64,000 bases of DNA. It comes from CAIODY01 sp046051225 (GTDB taxonomy: Bacteria; Bacteroidota; Bacteroidia; Chitinophagales; CAIODY01). The position numbers and the translations under genes are program-made. Positions 1 through 6,458 of the stretch are shown here, piece after piece (the stretch's first letter is position 1; each line of letters begins with the position of its first letter). The notes below the pieces were generated by a model that saw only the letters and a list, made by a program, of their open reading frames with translations, did no database searches and was not told where the DNA came from. The stretch spans positions 1 to 64,000 of the forward strand of contig JBJOOR010000014.1 in assembly GCA_046051225.1 (NCBI GenBank), written 5' to 3'.

Positions 1-20
1 TAATGCTGCTCTACCTATAC

Positions 21-56
21 AAAAAGCGAAGCATCTTGATGGATACTTCGCTTTTT
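21..56 (+). terminator. Rho-independent terminator of an upstream gene outside the window
   Basis: The sequence shows arms of about 15 bp (AAAAAGCGAAG... paired with ...CTTCGCTTTTT, one G-T type pair) around a short loop, and the right arm ends in a T run. The gene it ends must lie left of base 1. Confidence 0.8.
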
Positions 57-439
57 ATTATTTTAATTTTGCCATAAATACCATAGATTCTACGCTGTTT
101 GTTGTTGCCAATAAGTAGTTTTTTTTATTTGCCGTAAACTTATTAGTTGCGGCTCTTTACCTACGCCTGCAGTACTCGTCTGTAGCCAAGCCTTGTGTGT
201 GGCTGACGAGTATGTAAGAGGTATTTTGTTTCCAAAAAATAGTCTTGTTTCATTGTAATAATTGCAAGGTATTTAGCTTGCGTAAAAGTAAAAATGTTTT
301 TTTAATTATTCGCCATAGACGTTCCGAACATTCGGGATTCTTCTTACATCCTTGTTGGCTATACGCATGCTTACGCCCCAAACAAGGATGAGCCGAATTT
401 TAATTACTTGAAAAGTATCAATTATTATTTTAATTAAGT
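57..439. other. Gene-free stretch upstream of the ribosomal protein promoter
   Basis: I see no credible reading frame here on either strand. It holds two hairpins: 173-212 (8-bp outer arms TACTCGTC/GACGAGTA with a 5-bp inner stem AGCCA/TGGCT) and 347-390 (10-bp arms CATCCTTGTT/AACAAGGATG). A TCCGAA-CA-TTCGGGA palindrome lies at 323-337. All are upstream of the promoter at 440-470, so they are not part of the rpsF mRNA leader unless another promoter exists further left. They may be a decayed repeat or part of the upstream gene's tail. Confidence 0.5.
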
Positions 440-470
440 TTTGGAATTACTATTTTTAATGATACCTTTG
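440..470 (+). promoter_or_regulatory. Bacteroidota sigma-A-type promoter of rpsF-rpsR-rplI
   Basis: TTTG at 440-443, exactly 19 bases, then TACCTTTG at 463-470. This matches the known Bacteroidota consensus of a TTTG -33 box and a TAnnTTTG -7 box at the expected spacing. The start codon of rpsF is 37 bases past the -7 box, giving a leader of about 30 bases with no visible Shine-Dalgarno or S6:S18-type structure. Confidence 0.85.
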
Positions 471-507
471 CCGTCCAAAATTTTTTAAATAAACAAATTA
501 ACAAACC

Positions 508-900
508 ATGCTCAAACAGTACGAAACAGTCGTAATCTTATCCCCTCTTCTTAGTGAAGATGAGCTTAAAAGTACCATTACAGGGTACACCAAGTGGTTA
601 AAGAAGAAAAAAGCCGAATTGGTTCATCAAGAAAACTGGGGATTAAAACAACTAGCTTACCCTATTGAAAACAAACATTCTGGATACTATTTAGTATTAG
701 AATACAAAGCCGACAATAGCATAGTAAGTGAATTAGAAGTAGAATTTGTACGTGATAACGATCGTGTACTTCGCTTCCTAACAGTATTATTGGATAAATA
801 TGCACTCCAATATAATGATAACAAACGTGCAGGATTAGTAGGCAAAAACAGAAAATCTTCTATTAAAAAAGCAGATGCGCCTACAGCATCGGCTGAATAA
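508..900 (+). CDS. rpsF: 30S ribosomal protein bS6
   Basis: Component of the small ribosomal subunit platform, where it pairs with bS18. The 130-aa product begins with the family's MxxYExxxIL pattern, carries the ENWGLKQLAYPI core near residue 43 and ends in a basic, Ala/Ser-rich tail like many bS6 proteins. It is the first gene of rpsF-rpsR-rplI (20 and 38 bases between genes), the usual order, without the ssb gene that Proteobacteria and Firmicutes often have here. In Bacteroidota, bS6 together with bS18 and bS21 is known to hold the 16S 3' tail so that the anti-Shine-Dalgarno is not free, which fits the lack of Shine-Dalgarno sequences throughout this window. ATG start; AACAAACC precedes it. 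Confidence 0.97.
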   Translation: MLKQYETVVILSPLLSEDELKSTITGYTKWLKKKKAELVHQENWGLKQLAYPIENKHSGYYLVLEYKADNSIVSELEVEFVRDNDRVLRFLTVLLDKYALQYNDNKRAGLVGKNRKSSIKKADAPTASAE

Positions 901-920
901 TTTTTTAAAAAACAAATATC

Positions 921-1190
921 ATGGCTGCTCAAAAAAAAGATATAAAATTTTTAACCAATCCTAACATTGGTAGAAACCGCAAAAAATATTGCCGTTTCAA
1001 AAAAATGGGTATCAAATACGTAGATTATAAAGACCCTGAATTTTTATTGAAATTTGTAAACGAACAAGGTAAAATTTTGCCTCGTCGTATTACTGGTAAT
1101 TCATTAAAATTTCAACGCAAAGTATCACAAGCCGTTAAACGTGCTCGTCATTTATCTTTGTTGCCTTATTTAACAGATGGTTTAAAATAA
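921..1190 (+). CDS. rpsR: 30S ribosomal protein bS18
   Basis: Small-subunit platform protein that binds bS6 and 16S rRNA. The 89-aa product has the conserved RKKYCRFK segment near residue 20 and the ILPRRITG and RxVxxAxKRARxLxLLPY signatures in its C-terminal half. The length fits the family (75-90 aa), with a short lysine-rich N-terminal extension. It lies between rpsF and rplI and is almost certainly cotranscribed with them from the promoter at 440-470. The ATG start is preceded by an AT-rich stretch without a Shine-Dalgarno sequence, as expected for this phylum. Confidence 0.97.
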   Translation: MAAQKKDIKFLTNPNIGRNRKKYCRFKKMGIKYVDYKDPEFLLKFVNEQGKILPRRITGNSLKFQRKVSQAVKRARHLSLLPYLTDGLK

Positions 1191-1228
1191 TTTAATCATC
1201 AATTTTTAACTTATTAATTCAATTTAAA

Positions 1229-1675
1229 ATGGAAGTAATATTAACACAGGATGTAGATAAATTGGGTGCTTACAATGAAGTTGTAAAAGTTCGTCCGGGG
1301 TATGCTCGTAACTTTTTAATTCCACGTGGCTTAGCTTTAGTAGCTAACCAAGCTAACAAATCTATCATTGCTCAAAAAGTAAAACAATATCAAGCTAAGC
1401 AAGAAAAAGTAATGGCTGAATTGCAAAGCATTGCCGAACAATTAAACAATGCTGTAATTTCAGTAGGTGCTAAAACAGGTACAAGTGGTAAAATATTTGG
1501 CGCTGTAACTACTTTACAAATTGCTGATGCTATTAAAAAACAAAAAGGATTTGATATTGAACGCAAAAAAGTAACATTAAGCGAAGACATTAAAATGTTG
1601 GGCACTTATGCTGCTACAATTCAATTACATAAAGAAATTTCAGTTTCAATAAATGTTGAAGTTGTAGCCGAATAA
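1229..1675 (+). CDS. rplI: 50S ribosomal protein bL9
   Basis: Large-subunit stalk-base protein with two globular domains joined by a long helix. The 148-aa product starts with MEVILTQDVDKLG and carries the N-terminal signature VRPGYARNFLIPRGLA at about residues 21-36, followed by a charged helix (residues 45-75) and the C-terminal domain containing GKIFGAVT. Length equals that of the family (about 148-150 aa). It is the last gene of the rpsF operon and is followed at once by a strong terminator at 1697-1730. Confidence 0.97.
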   Translation: MEVILTQDVDKLGAYNEVVKVRPGYARNFLIPRGLALVANQANKSIIAQKVKQYQAKQEKVMAELQSIAEQLNNAVISVGAKTGTSGKIFGAVTTLQIADAIKKQKGFDIERKKVTLSEDIKMLGTYAATIQLHKEISVSINVEVVAE

Positions 1676-1696
1676 TCTTTATAAATATCTTTAATT

Positions 1697-1730
1697 AAAA
1701 AAAGGAAACCAATTTTGGTTTCCTTTTTTT
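1697..1730 (+). terminator. Terminator of the rpsF-rpsR-rplI operon
   Basis: Perfect 14-bp arms (seven A, then GGAAACC, paired with GGTTTCC and seven T) around a 6-base loop, located 21 bases after the rplI stop. The symmetric A and T tracts could let it also act on the opposing ytxJ transcript, which ends at 1781. Confidence 0.9.
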
Positions 1731-1780
1731 GTATCTATTTGTTTGTAAAAATGGTGTAGTATTATTTAGCTGAATCTTTT

Positions 1781-2113
1781 TTAAATTAAAGGCTCAACAT
1801 CTCTTATATCAATATCATTGTGTGTAGATGTAAAAATGCATTTACCATCTTTTATCAATAACATTTGTGGCGATTGATGTTCCACATTAAATCTGTTTGC
1901 AATTGAAGTAGAAATATTTCTGTGTTCTAATAAATCTAAATAAAATGGAGAAATTTGTTCTGAACTGAAGTTCCAATTACGTTCAGTTTTGCTTAGCGCC
2001 ATACGGCTAATGCTACATCGAGTGCTATGTTTAAATAAAATTTGCGGTTTGTTAAAAGATTCTTTTATGATAGAATCTAGTTGATTTTCATCGGTAAGTT
2101 GTAGCCAATTCAT
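1781..2113 (-). CDS. ytxJ: Bacillithiol system redox-active protein YtxJ
   Basis: YtxJ is a small thioredoxin-fold protein (DUF2847) thought to act as a monothiol bacilliredoxin, removing bacillithiol from oxidised proteins. The 110-aa product shows the family's pattern: an N-terminal W-L-x-L segment, the active-site-like region FKHSTRCSISRMAL at residues 27-40 with a single cysteine (family form TxCPIS), and a downstream QSPQMLLIKDGK segment matching the thioredoxin cis-Pro region near residue 83. The second cysteine of classical thioredoxins is absent, as is normal for the family. It lies 10 bases downstream of the small lipoprotein gene at 2124-2267 on the same strand, so the two are probably one transcript. 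Confidence 0.88.
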   Translation of the reverse strand: MNWLQLTDENQLDSIIKESFNKPQILFKHSTRCSISRMALSKTERNWNFSSEQISPFYLDLLEHRNISTSIANRFNVEHQSPQMLLIKDGKCIFTSTHNDIDIRDVEPLI

Positions 2114-2123
2114 AAAAAAATAT

Positions 2124-2267
2124 TTAAGAAGGAACTACTGATGAATGCGCCTTTGCTTTTGTAATCATACCTGGGCAGCCTAATGTTCTTCTATTGGTAC
2201 TGCAAGATGAAAATACAAAAGTGATTACTACTAATGCCAACGATAATGTTATTGCAAACTTTTTCAT
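2124..2267 (-). CDS. Small lipoprotein, 47 aa, function unknown
   Basis: A 47-codon frame found by reading the minus strand. It begins MKKFAITLSLALVVITFVF, followed by a lipobox-like SSC, so Cys22 would be lipidated and the mature peptide would be only about 26 residues (CSTNRRTLGCPGM..., ending in VVPS). The charged start, hydrophobic core and SSC/S context are typical of Bacteroidota lipoproteins. A TAACTTTG promoter box lies upstream at 2338-2345 and ytxJ follows 10 bases downstream, suggesting a link to thiol redox stress, though this is inference. Peptides with a CSxNRRTxGCPGM pattern recur in this phylum as far as I recall. I cannot assign a function. Confidence 0.75.
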   Translation of the reverse strand: MKKFAITLSLALVVITFVFSSCSTNRRTLGCPGMITKAKAHSSVVPS

Positions 2268-2337
2268 GTTTAAAATTGAAATGGCTGTTTTGTTTAAAAT
2301 TAAAATTTCCCAAATACTTTTACTGAAAATTGAGAAA

Positions 2338-2369
2338 CAAAGTTACATAAACAATTTAGAAAAATCCAA
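2338..2369 (-). promoter_or_regulatory. Probable promoter of the lipoprotein-ytxJ unit
   Basis: Read on the minus strand: TTGG (2369-2366), 20 bases, then TAACTTTG (2345-2338), a close match to the Bacteroidota -33/-7 pattern. The lipoprotein ATG is 70 bases downstream. Confidence 0.55.
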
Positions 2370-2389
2370 TTTAACATTTCAATAATCTT

Positions 2390-3754
2390 ATGCGTTATCA
2401 TATTATAGCTTGTGGCGGCAGCATTATGCATCAGCTCACTATTCAATTAAAATTAAAAGGAAATATTGTTACAGGTAGCGATGATGAGATTTTCGAGCCT
2501 GCTTTATCTAATTTAAAAAAGCATGATTTGTTGCCTACTGAAATGGGCTGGAATGCCGATAGAATAACGAATGATATGGATGTAGTAATTGTAGGAATGC
2601 ATGCACATGCAGATAATCCTGAATGGACGAAAGCAAAAGATTTGGGCTTGAAAATTTATAGTTATCCCGAATTTATTTACGAACATTCGAAAAATAAACA
2701 ACGCATTTGCATTGCTGGCAGCCATGGCAAAACCACTATTACAGGCATGGTGATGCACGTTTTAAAAGAAAATAAAATTGATTTCGATTTTTTAGTAGGT
2801 GCAAAATTAGATGGTTTTGATTATTCGGTTCAATTAACTGATGCACCAATTATGGTAATTGAAGCCGATGAGTATCCTGATTCACAACAAACAAAAATCC
2901 CTAAATTTTTATTTTATAAACCCCATGTGGCTTGCATTAGCGGTATTGCTTGGGATCATATCAATATTTTTCCAACGTTTGAAAATTATGTACTTCAATT
3001 CAAAAAATTTATTGAAACTATTGAACCAAACGGATATTTATTTTATAATGAAGATGATAAAAATTTAGTAGAATTATTAAATAATCCTGACAGGTTTCCA
3101 AAACCTATCAGCATTGCAGGATACACTGCTCATAAGGTTTTGAAGAATGAAGATAGTTTTGAATTAGTAACCGAAAATAAAAATTATGCAGTTCAAATTT
3201 TTGGCGAACATAATTTTTATAACATCAATGCAGCATACAATATTTGCAAAACAATTGGATTAAGCGATGAGCAATTTTACACCGCTATTCAAACTTTTAA
3301 AGGCGCTGCTAAGCGATTGCAATTAATTTACAAAGGCGATAAAAATATTTTTTATTTCGATTTTGCACATGCCCCATCAAAAGTAAAAGCTACTGTAAAA
3401 GCAATGCAAGAACTTTCACCAAATAGAAAATTAATTGCTTGTTTAGAACTTCATACATATAGCAGTTTGAATAAAGATTTTTTAAAAGAATTTAATGGAT
3501 GCTTTGAAGGCGTTGATTTTCCTATTGTTTTTTATTCCGAACATTCATTCGAAATGAAACGATTGCCACCATTTTCGCCACGAGATATTATCATGGCATT
3601 TGGCAATGGCGAATTAAAAACATTTAATCAACCCATTCAAATGCTTACATTTTTGAAAAGAATTATTCAGCCAGATACAAATTTACTAATGATGACAAGT
3701 GGAAATTTTGGCGGTTTAAAAATGGAAGATGTATCTAAAATGCTATTTAGATAA
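2390..3754 (+). CDS. mpl: UDP-N-acetylmuramate:L-Ala-gamma-D-Glu-meso-DAP ligase (Mpl-type)
   Basis: Murein-recycling ligase that joins a recovered tripeptide to UDP-MurNAc in the cytoplasm. The 454-aa product matches Mpl in length (about 455 aa). It has the Mur-ligase layout: an N-terminal Rossmann-like domain (YHIIACGGSIMHQLT), the ATP-binding loop GSHGKTTITGM at about residues 109-119, a central domain with EADEYPDS and the conserved ISGIAWDHINIF segment, and a C-terminal domain with FDFAHAPSKVKAT near residue 325. The missing long N-terminal extension argues for Mpl rather than MurC. In Bacteroidota genomes it is often labelled peptidoglycan synthetase. ATG start; the next gene follows after 68 bases. 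Confidence 0.9.
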   Translation: MRYHIIACGGSIMHQLTIQLKLKGNIVTGSDDEIFEPALSNLKKHDLLPTEMGWNADRITNDMDVVIVGMHAHADNPEWTKAKDLGLKIYSYPEFIYEHSKNKQRICIAGSHGKTTITGMVMHVLKENKIDFDFLVGAKLDGFDYSVQLTDAPIMVIEADEYPDSQQTKIPKFLFYKPHVACISGIAWDHINIFPTFENYVLQFKKFIETIEPNGYLFYNEDDKNLVELLNNPDRFPKPISIAGYTAHKVLKNEDSFELVTENKNYAVQIFGEHNFYNINAAYNICKTIGLSDEQFYTAIQTFKGAAKRLQLIYKGDKNIFYFDFAHAPSKVKATVKAMQELSPNRKLIACLELHTYSSLNKDFLKEFNGCFEGVDFPIVFYSEHSFEMKRLPPFSPRDIIMAFGNGELKTFNQPIQMLTFLKRIIQPDTNLLMMTSGNFGGLKMEDVSKMLFR

Positions 3755-3822
3755 AATCAGAATATTTATACATATTCTTCTACATTTGTATTCCGAATAA
3801 TCGGGACAAAAAAAATTAGAAA

Positions 3823-4635
3823 GTGAGCGATTTATTTTCAACTACACCATCATCTACTGCATTCAAGTTTAATCTTCAGCGCCCGTTGGTTTTTTTAGAT
3901 TTAGAAACTACAGGCGTAGATACTTTTGCTGATAAAATTGTGGAAATAGCCATGATGAAAATAATGCCCGATGGCAGCAAATATCAGTATTTAAAGGTGG
4001 TTAATCCATTAATGCCTATACCAAAAGGAGCTACTGATGTGCATGGTTTTACAGATGAAATGGTAAAAGATAAACCGCCATTTACAGCCATTGCAAAAGA
4101 AGTAGCTGCATTTATGGAAGATGGCGATTTAGCAGGCTTTAATAGTAATAGATTTGATATACCTATGTTGGTGGAAGAGTTGATGAGAGCAGGGGTTAAT
4201 ATCGAAATTGAAAAAAGAAAATCGGTAGATGTGCAACGCATATTTCACAAACAAGAACCAAGGAATTTGGAAGCAGCTGTAAAATTTTATTGTGAACAAG
4301 ATCTTAAAAATGCACACAGTGCAATGGCTGATGTAATAGCTACGCATGATGTGCTGGCGGCTCAATTGCAACGGTATGATAACCTACAAAATGATGTTGA
4401 ATTTTTAGAAAAATTTTCGGAAGATGGAAAATTTATTGATGTAGCTCGTCGTTTAGTTTATAAAAATAACAAAGTGTGTTATAATTTTGGCAAACATAAA
4501 GATAAGCCAGTGGCAGATGTTTTAAGAACCGAACCTGGCTATCATGATTGGATGTTGAAAAGCGATTTTCCTTTACACACCAAGCACAAGTTGAAAGAAA
4601 CAGTAGATGCAATAAGAAGCAATAAACTTTTATAA
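3823..4635 (+). CDS. DEDDh 3'-5' exonuclease with ExoX-like C-terminal domain
   Basis: A DnaQ-fold exonuclease, expected to trim 3' ends of DNA in repair or proofreading. The 270-aa product has the Exo I motif FLDLETTGVD at about residues 24-33, an Exo II motif NSNRFDIPML near residue 107 and an Exo III HSAMADVIATHDVL near residue 166, giving a full DEDDh set. Residues about 215-265 (NFGKHKDKPVADVL...) resemble the ExoX-like C-terminal domain, so this is a dedicated exonuclease rather than the polymerase III epsilon subunit. The start is GTG at 3823, directly before the conserved N-terminus. It is 7 bases upstream of the GT2 gene. Confidence 0.9.
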   Translation: MSDLFSTTPSSTAFKFNLQRPLVFLDLETTGVDTFADKIVEIAMMKIMPDGSKYQYLKVVNPLMPIPKGATDVHGFTDEMVKDKPPFTAIAKEVAAFMEDGDLAGFNSNRFDIPMLVEELMRAGVNIEIEKRKSVDVQRIFHKQEPRNLEAAVKFYCEQDLKNAHSAMADVIATHDVLAAQLQRYDNLQNDVEFLEKFSEDGKFIDVARRLVYKNNKVCYNFGKHKDKPVADVLRTEPGYHDWMLKSDFPLHTKHKLKETVDAIRSNKLL

Positions 4636-4642
4636 TAAAAAA

Positions 4643-5350
4643 TTGGCAACAAAATCCTTAATAATAATTCCAACATACAACGAAAAAGAAAACGTTGAAA
4701 GCATTATCAATACTGTATTACAGTTAGATACTGATTTTCATGTTTTAATTGTTGATGATGGTTCGCCAGATGGAACTGCGGCTATTGTGAAAGCCATGCA
4801 GCAAAAAAATAATCGCTTGTTTTTATTAGAACGGAATGGCAAGCAAGGCTTAGGAACGGCTTATATAGCAGGTTTTAGATATGGCTTGCAAAATGGTTTT
4901 GATTTAATGTTTGAAATGGATGCCGATTTTTCGCATCCACCAGCCAAATTAGTTGAATTAAAAAAAGCATGTATTCAAGGAGCTGATATTGCAGTAGGAA
5001 GCCGATATGTAAAAGGTGGAAAATTAGAAAATTGGCCATTAGATAGAATTTTAATGAGCAAAGGCGCATCTATGTATGTGAGGTTAATCACTGGCATTCC
5101 TGTACGAGATACTACGGCAGGATTTGTTTGTTATAAAAAAGAAGTGCTTCAAAAATTAGATTTGAATGCTATTAAATTTATAGGTTATGCATTTCAAATA
5201 GAAATGAAATACAAGGCTTGGAAGGCAGGATTTAAATTAGTAGAAGTGCCAATTACATTTAAAGACAGAGAAAAAGGAAACTCTAAAATGAGTGCTGGTA
5301 TTTTCAACGAGGCTTTTAGCGGCGTATGGAAAATGAGATTTGGCGCTTAA
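4643..5350 (+). CDS. Polyprenol-phosphate mannosyltransferase-like GT2 enzyme
   Basis: Transfers a sugar, probably mannose from GDP-mannose, to a polyprenyl phosphate at the inner face of the membrane. The 235-aa product shows the DPM1 pattern: IIPTYNEKENV at residues 7-17, VDDGSPDGTA near 37-46, MDADFSHPP near 92-100 and a C-terminal VPITFKDREKGNSKMS that is characteristic of dolichyl-phosphate mannose synthases. It lacks C-terminal membrane helices, as in single-domain bacterial and yeast-type variants. The start is TTG at 4643, placed immediately before the first beta strand. The GT-C-type membrane enzyme at 46626-47951 is a candidate user of its product, but this is inference. Sugar specificity is not certain. 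Confidence 0.87.
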   Translation: MATKSLIIIPTYNEKENVESIINTVLQLDTDFHVLIVDDGSPDGTAAIVKAMQQKNNRLFLLERNGKQGLGTAYIAGFRYGLQNGFDLMFEMDADFSHPPAKLVELKKACIQGADIAVGSRYVKGGKLENWPLDRILMSKGASMYVRLITGIPVRDTTAGFVCYKKEVLQKLDLNAIKFIGYAFQIEMKYKAWKAGFKLVEVPITFKDREKGNSKMSAGIFNEAFSGVWKMRFGA

Positions 5351-5394
5351 TACTAAGCAAAGTTTTTTTACAACTATCAATCTAATTTTAGCAT

Positions 5395-6354
5395 TTGAAA
5401 ATTTTAATTCTTCGGTTTAGTTCAATAGGCGATATTGTTTTAACATCGCCAGTGGTGCGATGTTTAAAGCAACAATTGCCCAATGCCGAAATTCATTTTG
5501 CTACCAAAAATAAATTCAAATCACTACTTGAATGCAATCCTTATATCGACAAAATTCATGTCTTAAATAATTCAATTTTTGATTTGATAGGAGAGTTGCA
5601 AACTGAAAAATTTGATGTAATAATTGATTTACACAATAATCTTCGAACACGAATAATTAAAACTTTTGTTGGCAAAAAATCTTATTCTTTCAATAAGTTA
5701 AACTTCGAAAAATGGTTGATGGTTAATTTAAAAATTAACCGTTTGCCCAATGTTCATATTGTAGATAGATATTTAGCTGCAACAAAAAAATTAGGAATTA
5801 AAAATGACGGTAAAGGATTAGATTTTTTTATTAGCGTAGAAGATGAAAATTTTGGTAAAAATTATGCTCAATCATCAGGTTCGTACATTGCATTTGCCAT
5901 TGGCGGTCAGTTTGTCACCAAAAAATTACCTCAAGAAAGAATGGTTGAATTGATTAATTTGCAAAACAAAAAAATTGTTTTATTAGGCGGAAAAGAGGAT
6001 GAATTAGTAGCCAATTATATTTTATCGAACACAAAAAATACAGAAAGTTTTTGCGGTAAAGTTTCGTTACATCAATCAGCTGCAATTATAAAATATGCCG
6101 ATTTGGTTTTAACTCACGATACAGGATTAATGCATATTGCAGCCGCTTATCAAAAAAAAATAAATATTTTTTGGGGCAATACAATTCCTCAATTTGGTAT
6201 GTATCCTTACCTACATAGCATAGTCGATTTTAAAAATTTTGAAGTACAAAATTTAAGTTGTCGCCCATGTTCAAAAATTGGTTATGCTGCATGCCCAAAA
6301 AAACATTTTAATTGTATGAATGAAATACAATTTAATTCTTCATTTTCTAGCTAA
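5395..6354 (+). CDS. Glycosyltransferase family 9 (heptosyltransferase-like)
   Basis: GT9 enzymes add heptose, or in Bacteroidota often other sugars, to the lipopolysaccharide core in the cytoplasm. The 319-aa product begins KILILRFSSIGDIVLTSPVV, the GT9 N-terminal signature, and carries the C-terminal motif LTHDTGLMHIAAA around residue 240, where the Asp-Thr-Gly contacts the nucleotide-sugar. Length is typical (310-350 aa). The TTG start at 5395 is the only one that keeps the first strand. It follows the GT2 gene after 44 bases on the same strand, giving a small cell-envelope sugar cluster with mpl. The C-terminal region is cysteine-rich (CRPC, CPKKHFNC), a common feature of this subgroup. 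Confidence 0.9.
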   Translation: MKILILRFSSIGDIVLTSPVVRCLKQQLPNAEIHFATKNKFKSLLECNPYIDKIHVLNNSIFDLIGELQTEKFDVIIDLHNNLRTRIIKTFVGKKSYSFNKLNFEKWLMVNLKINRLPNVHIVDRYLAATKKLGIKNDGKGLDFFISVEDENFGKNYAQSSGSYIAFAIGGQFVTKKLPQERMVELINLQNKKIVLLGGKEDELVANYILSNTKNTESFCGKVSLHQSAAIIKYADLVLTHDTGLMHIAAAYQKKINIFWGNTIPQFGMYPYLHSIVDFKNFEVQNLSCRPCSKIGYAACPKKHFNCMNEIQFNSSFSS

Positions 6355-6458
6355 ATTTCTGATTGAAATTTAATATCATTTTTTTTAGATATTATGAAAA
6401 AAAATTAGTAGTATTGCTCTTTAAAATTTAACTGTTAAATAACCTTAATTTTAGCAAT

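Noticed and set aside
471..507. S6:S18-binding leader structure in front of rpsF
   Set aside because: Only about 30 AT-rich bases lie between the predicted transcript start and ATG, without the paired CCG-containing structure of known leaders.
687..932. Minus-strand frame of 81 codons opposite rpsF
   Set aside because: Entirely antisense to rpsF and its boundary with rpsR; Ser/Asn-rich with no family.
2194..2385. Plus-strand frame of 63 codons
   Set aside because: It runs antisense to the small lipoprotein gene and its promoter, has low-complexity Asn/Ile/Lys content and no family resemblance.
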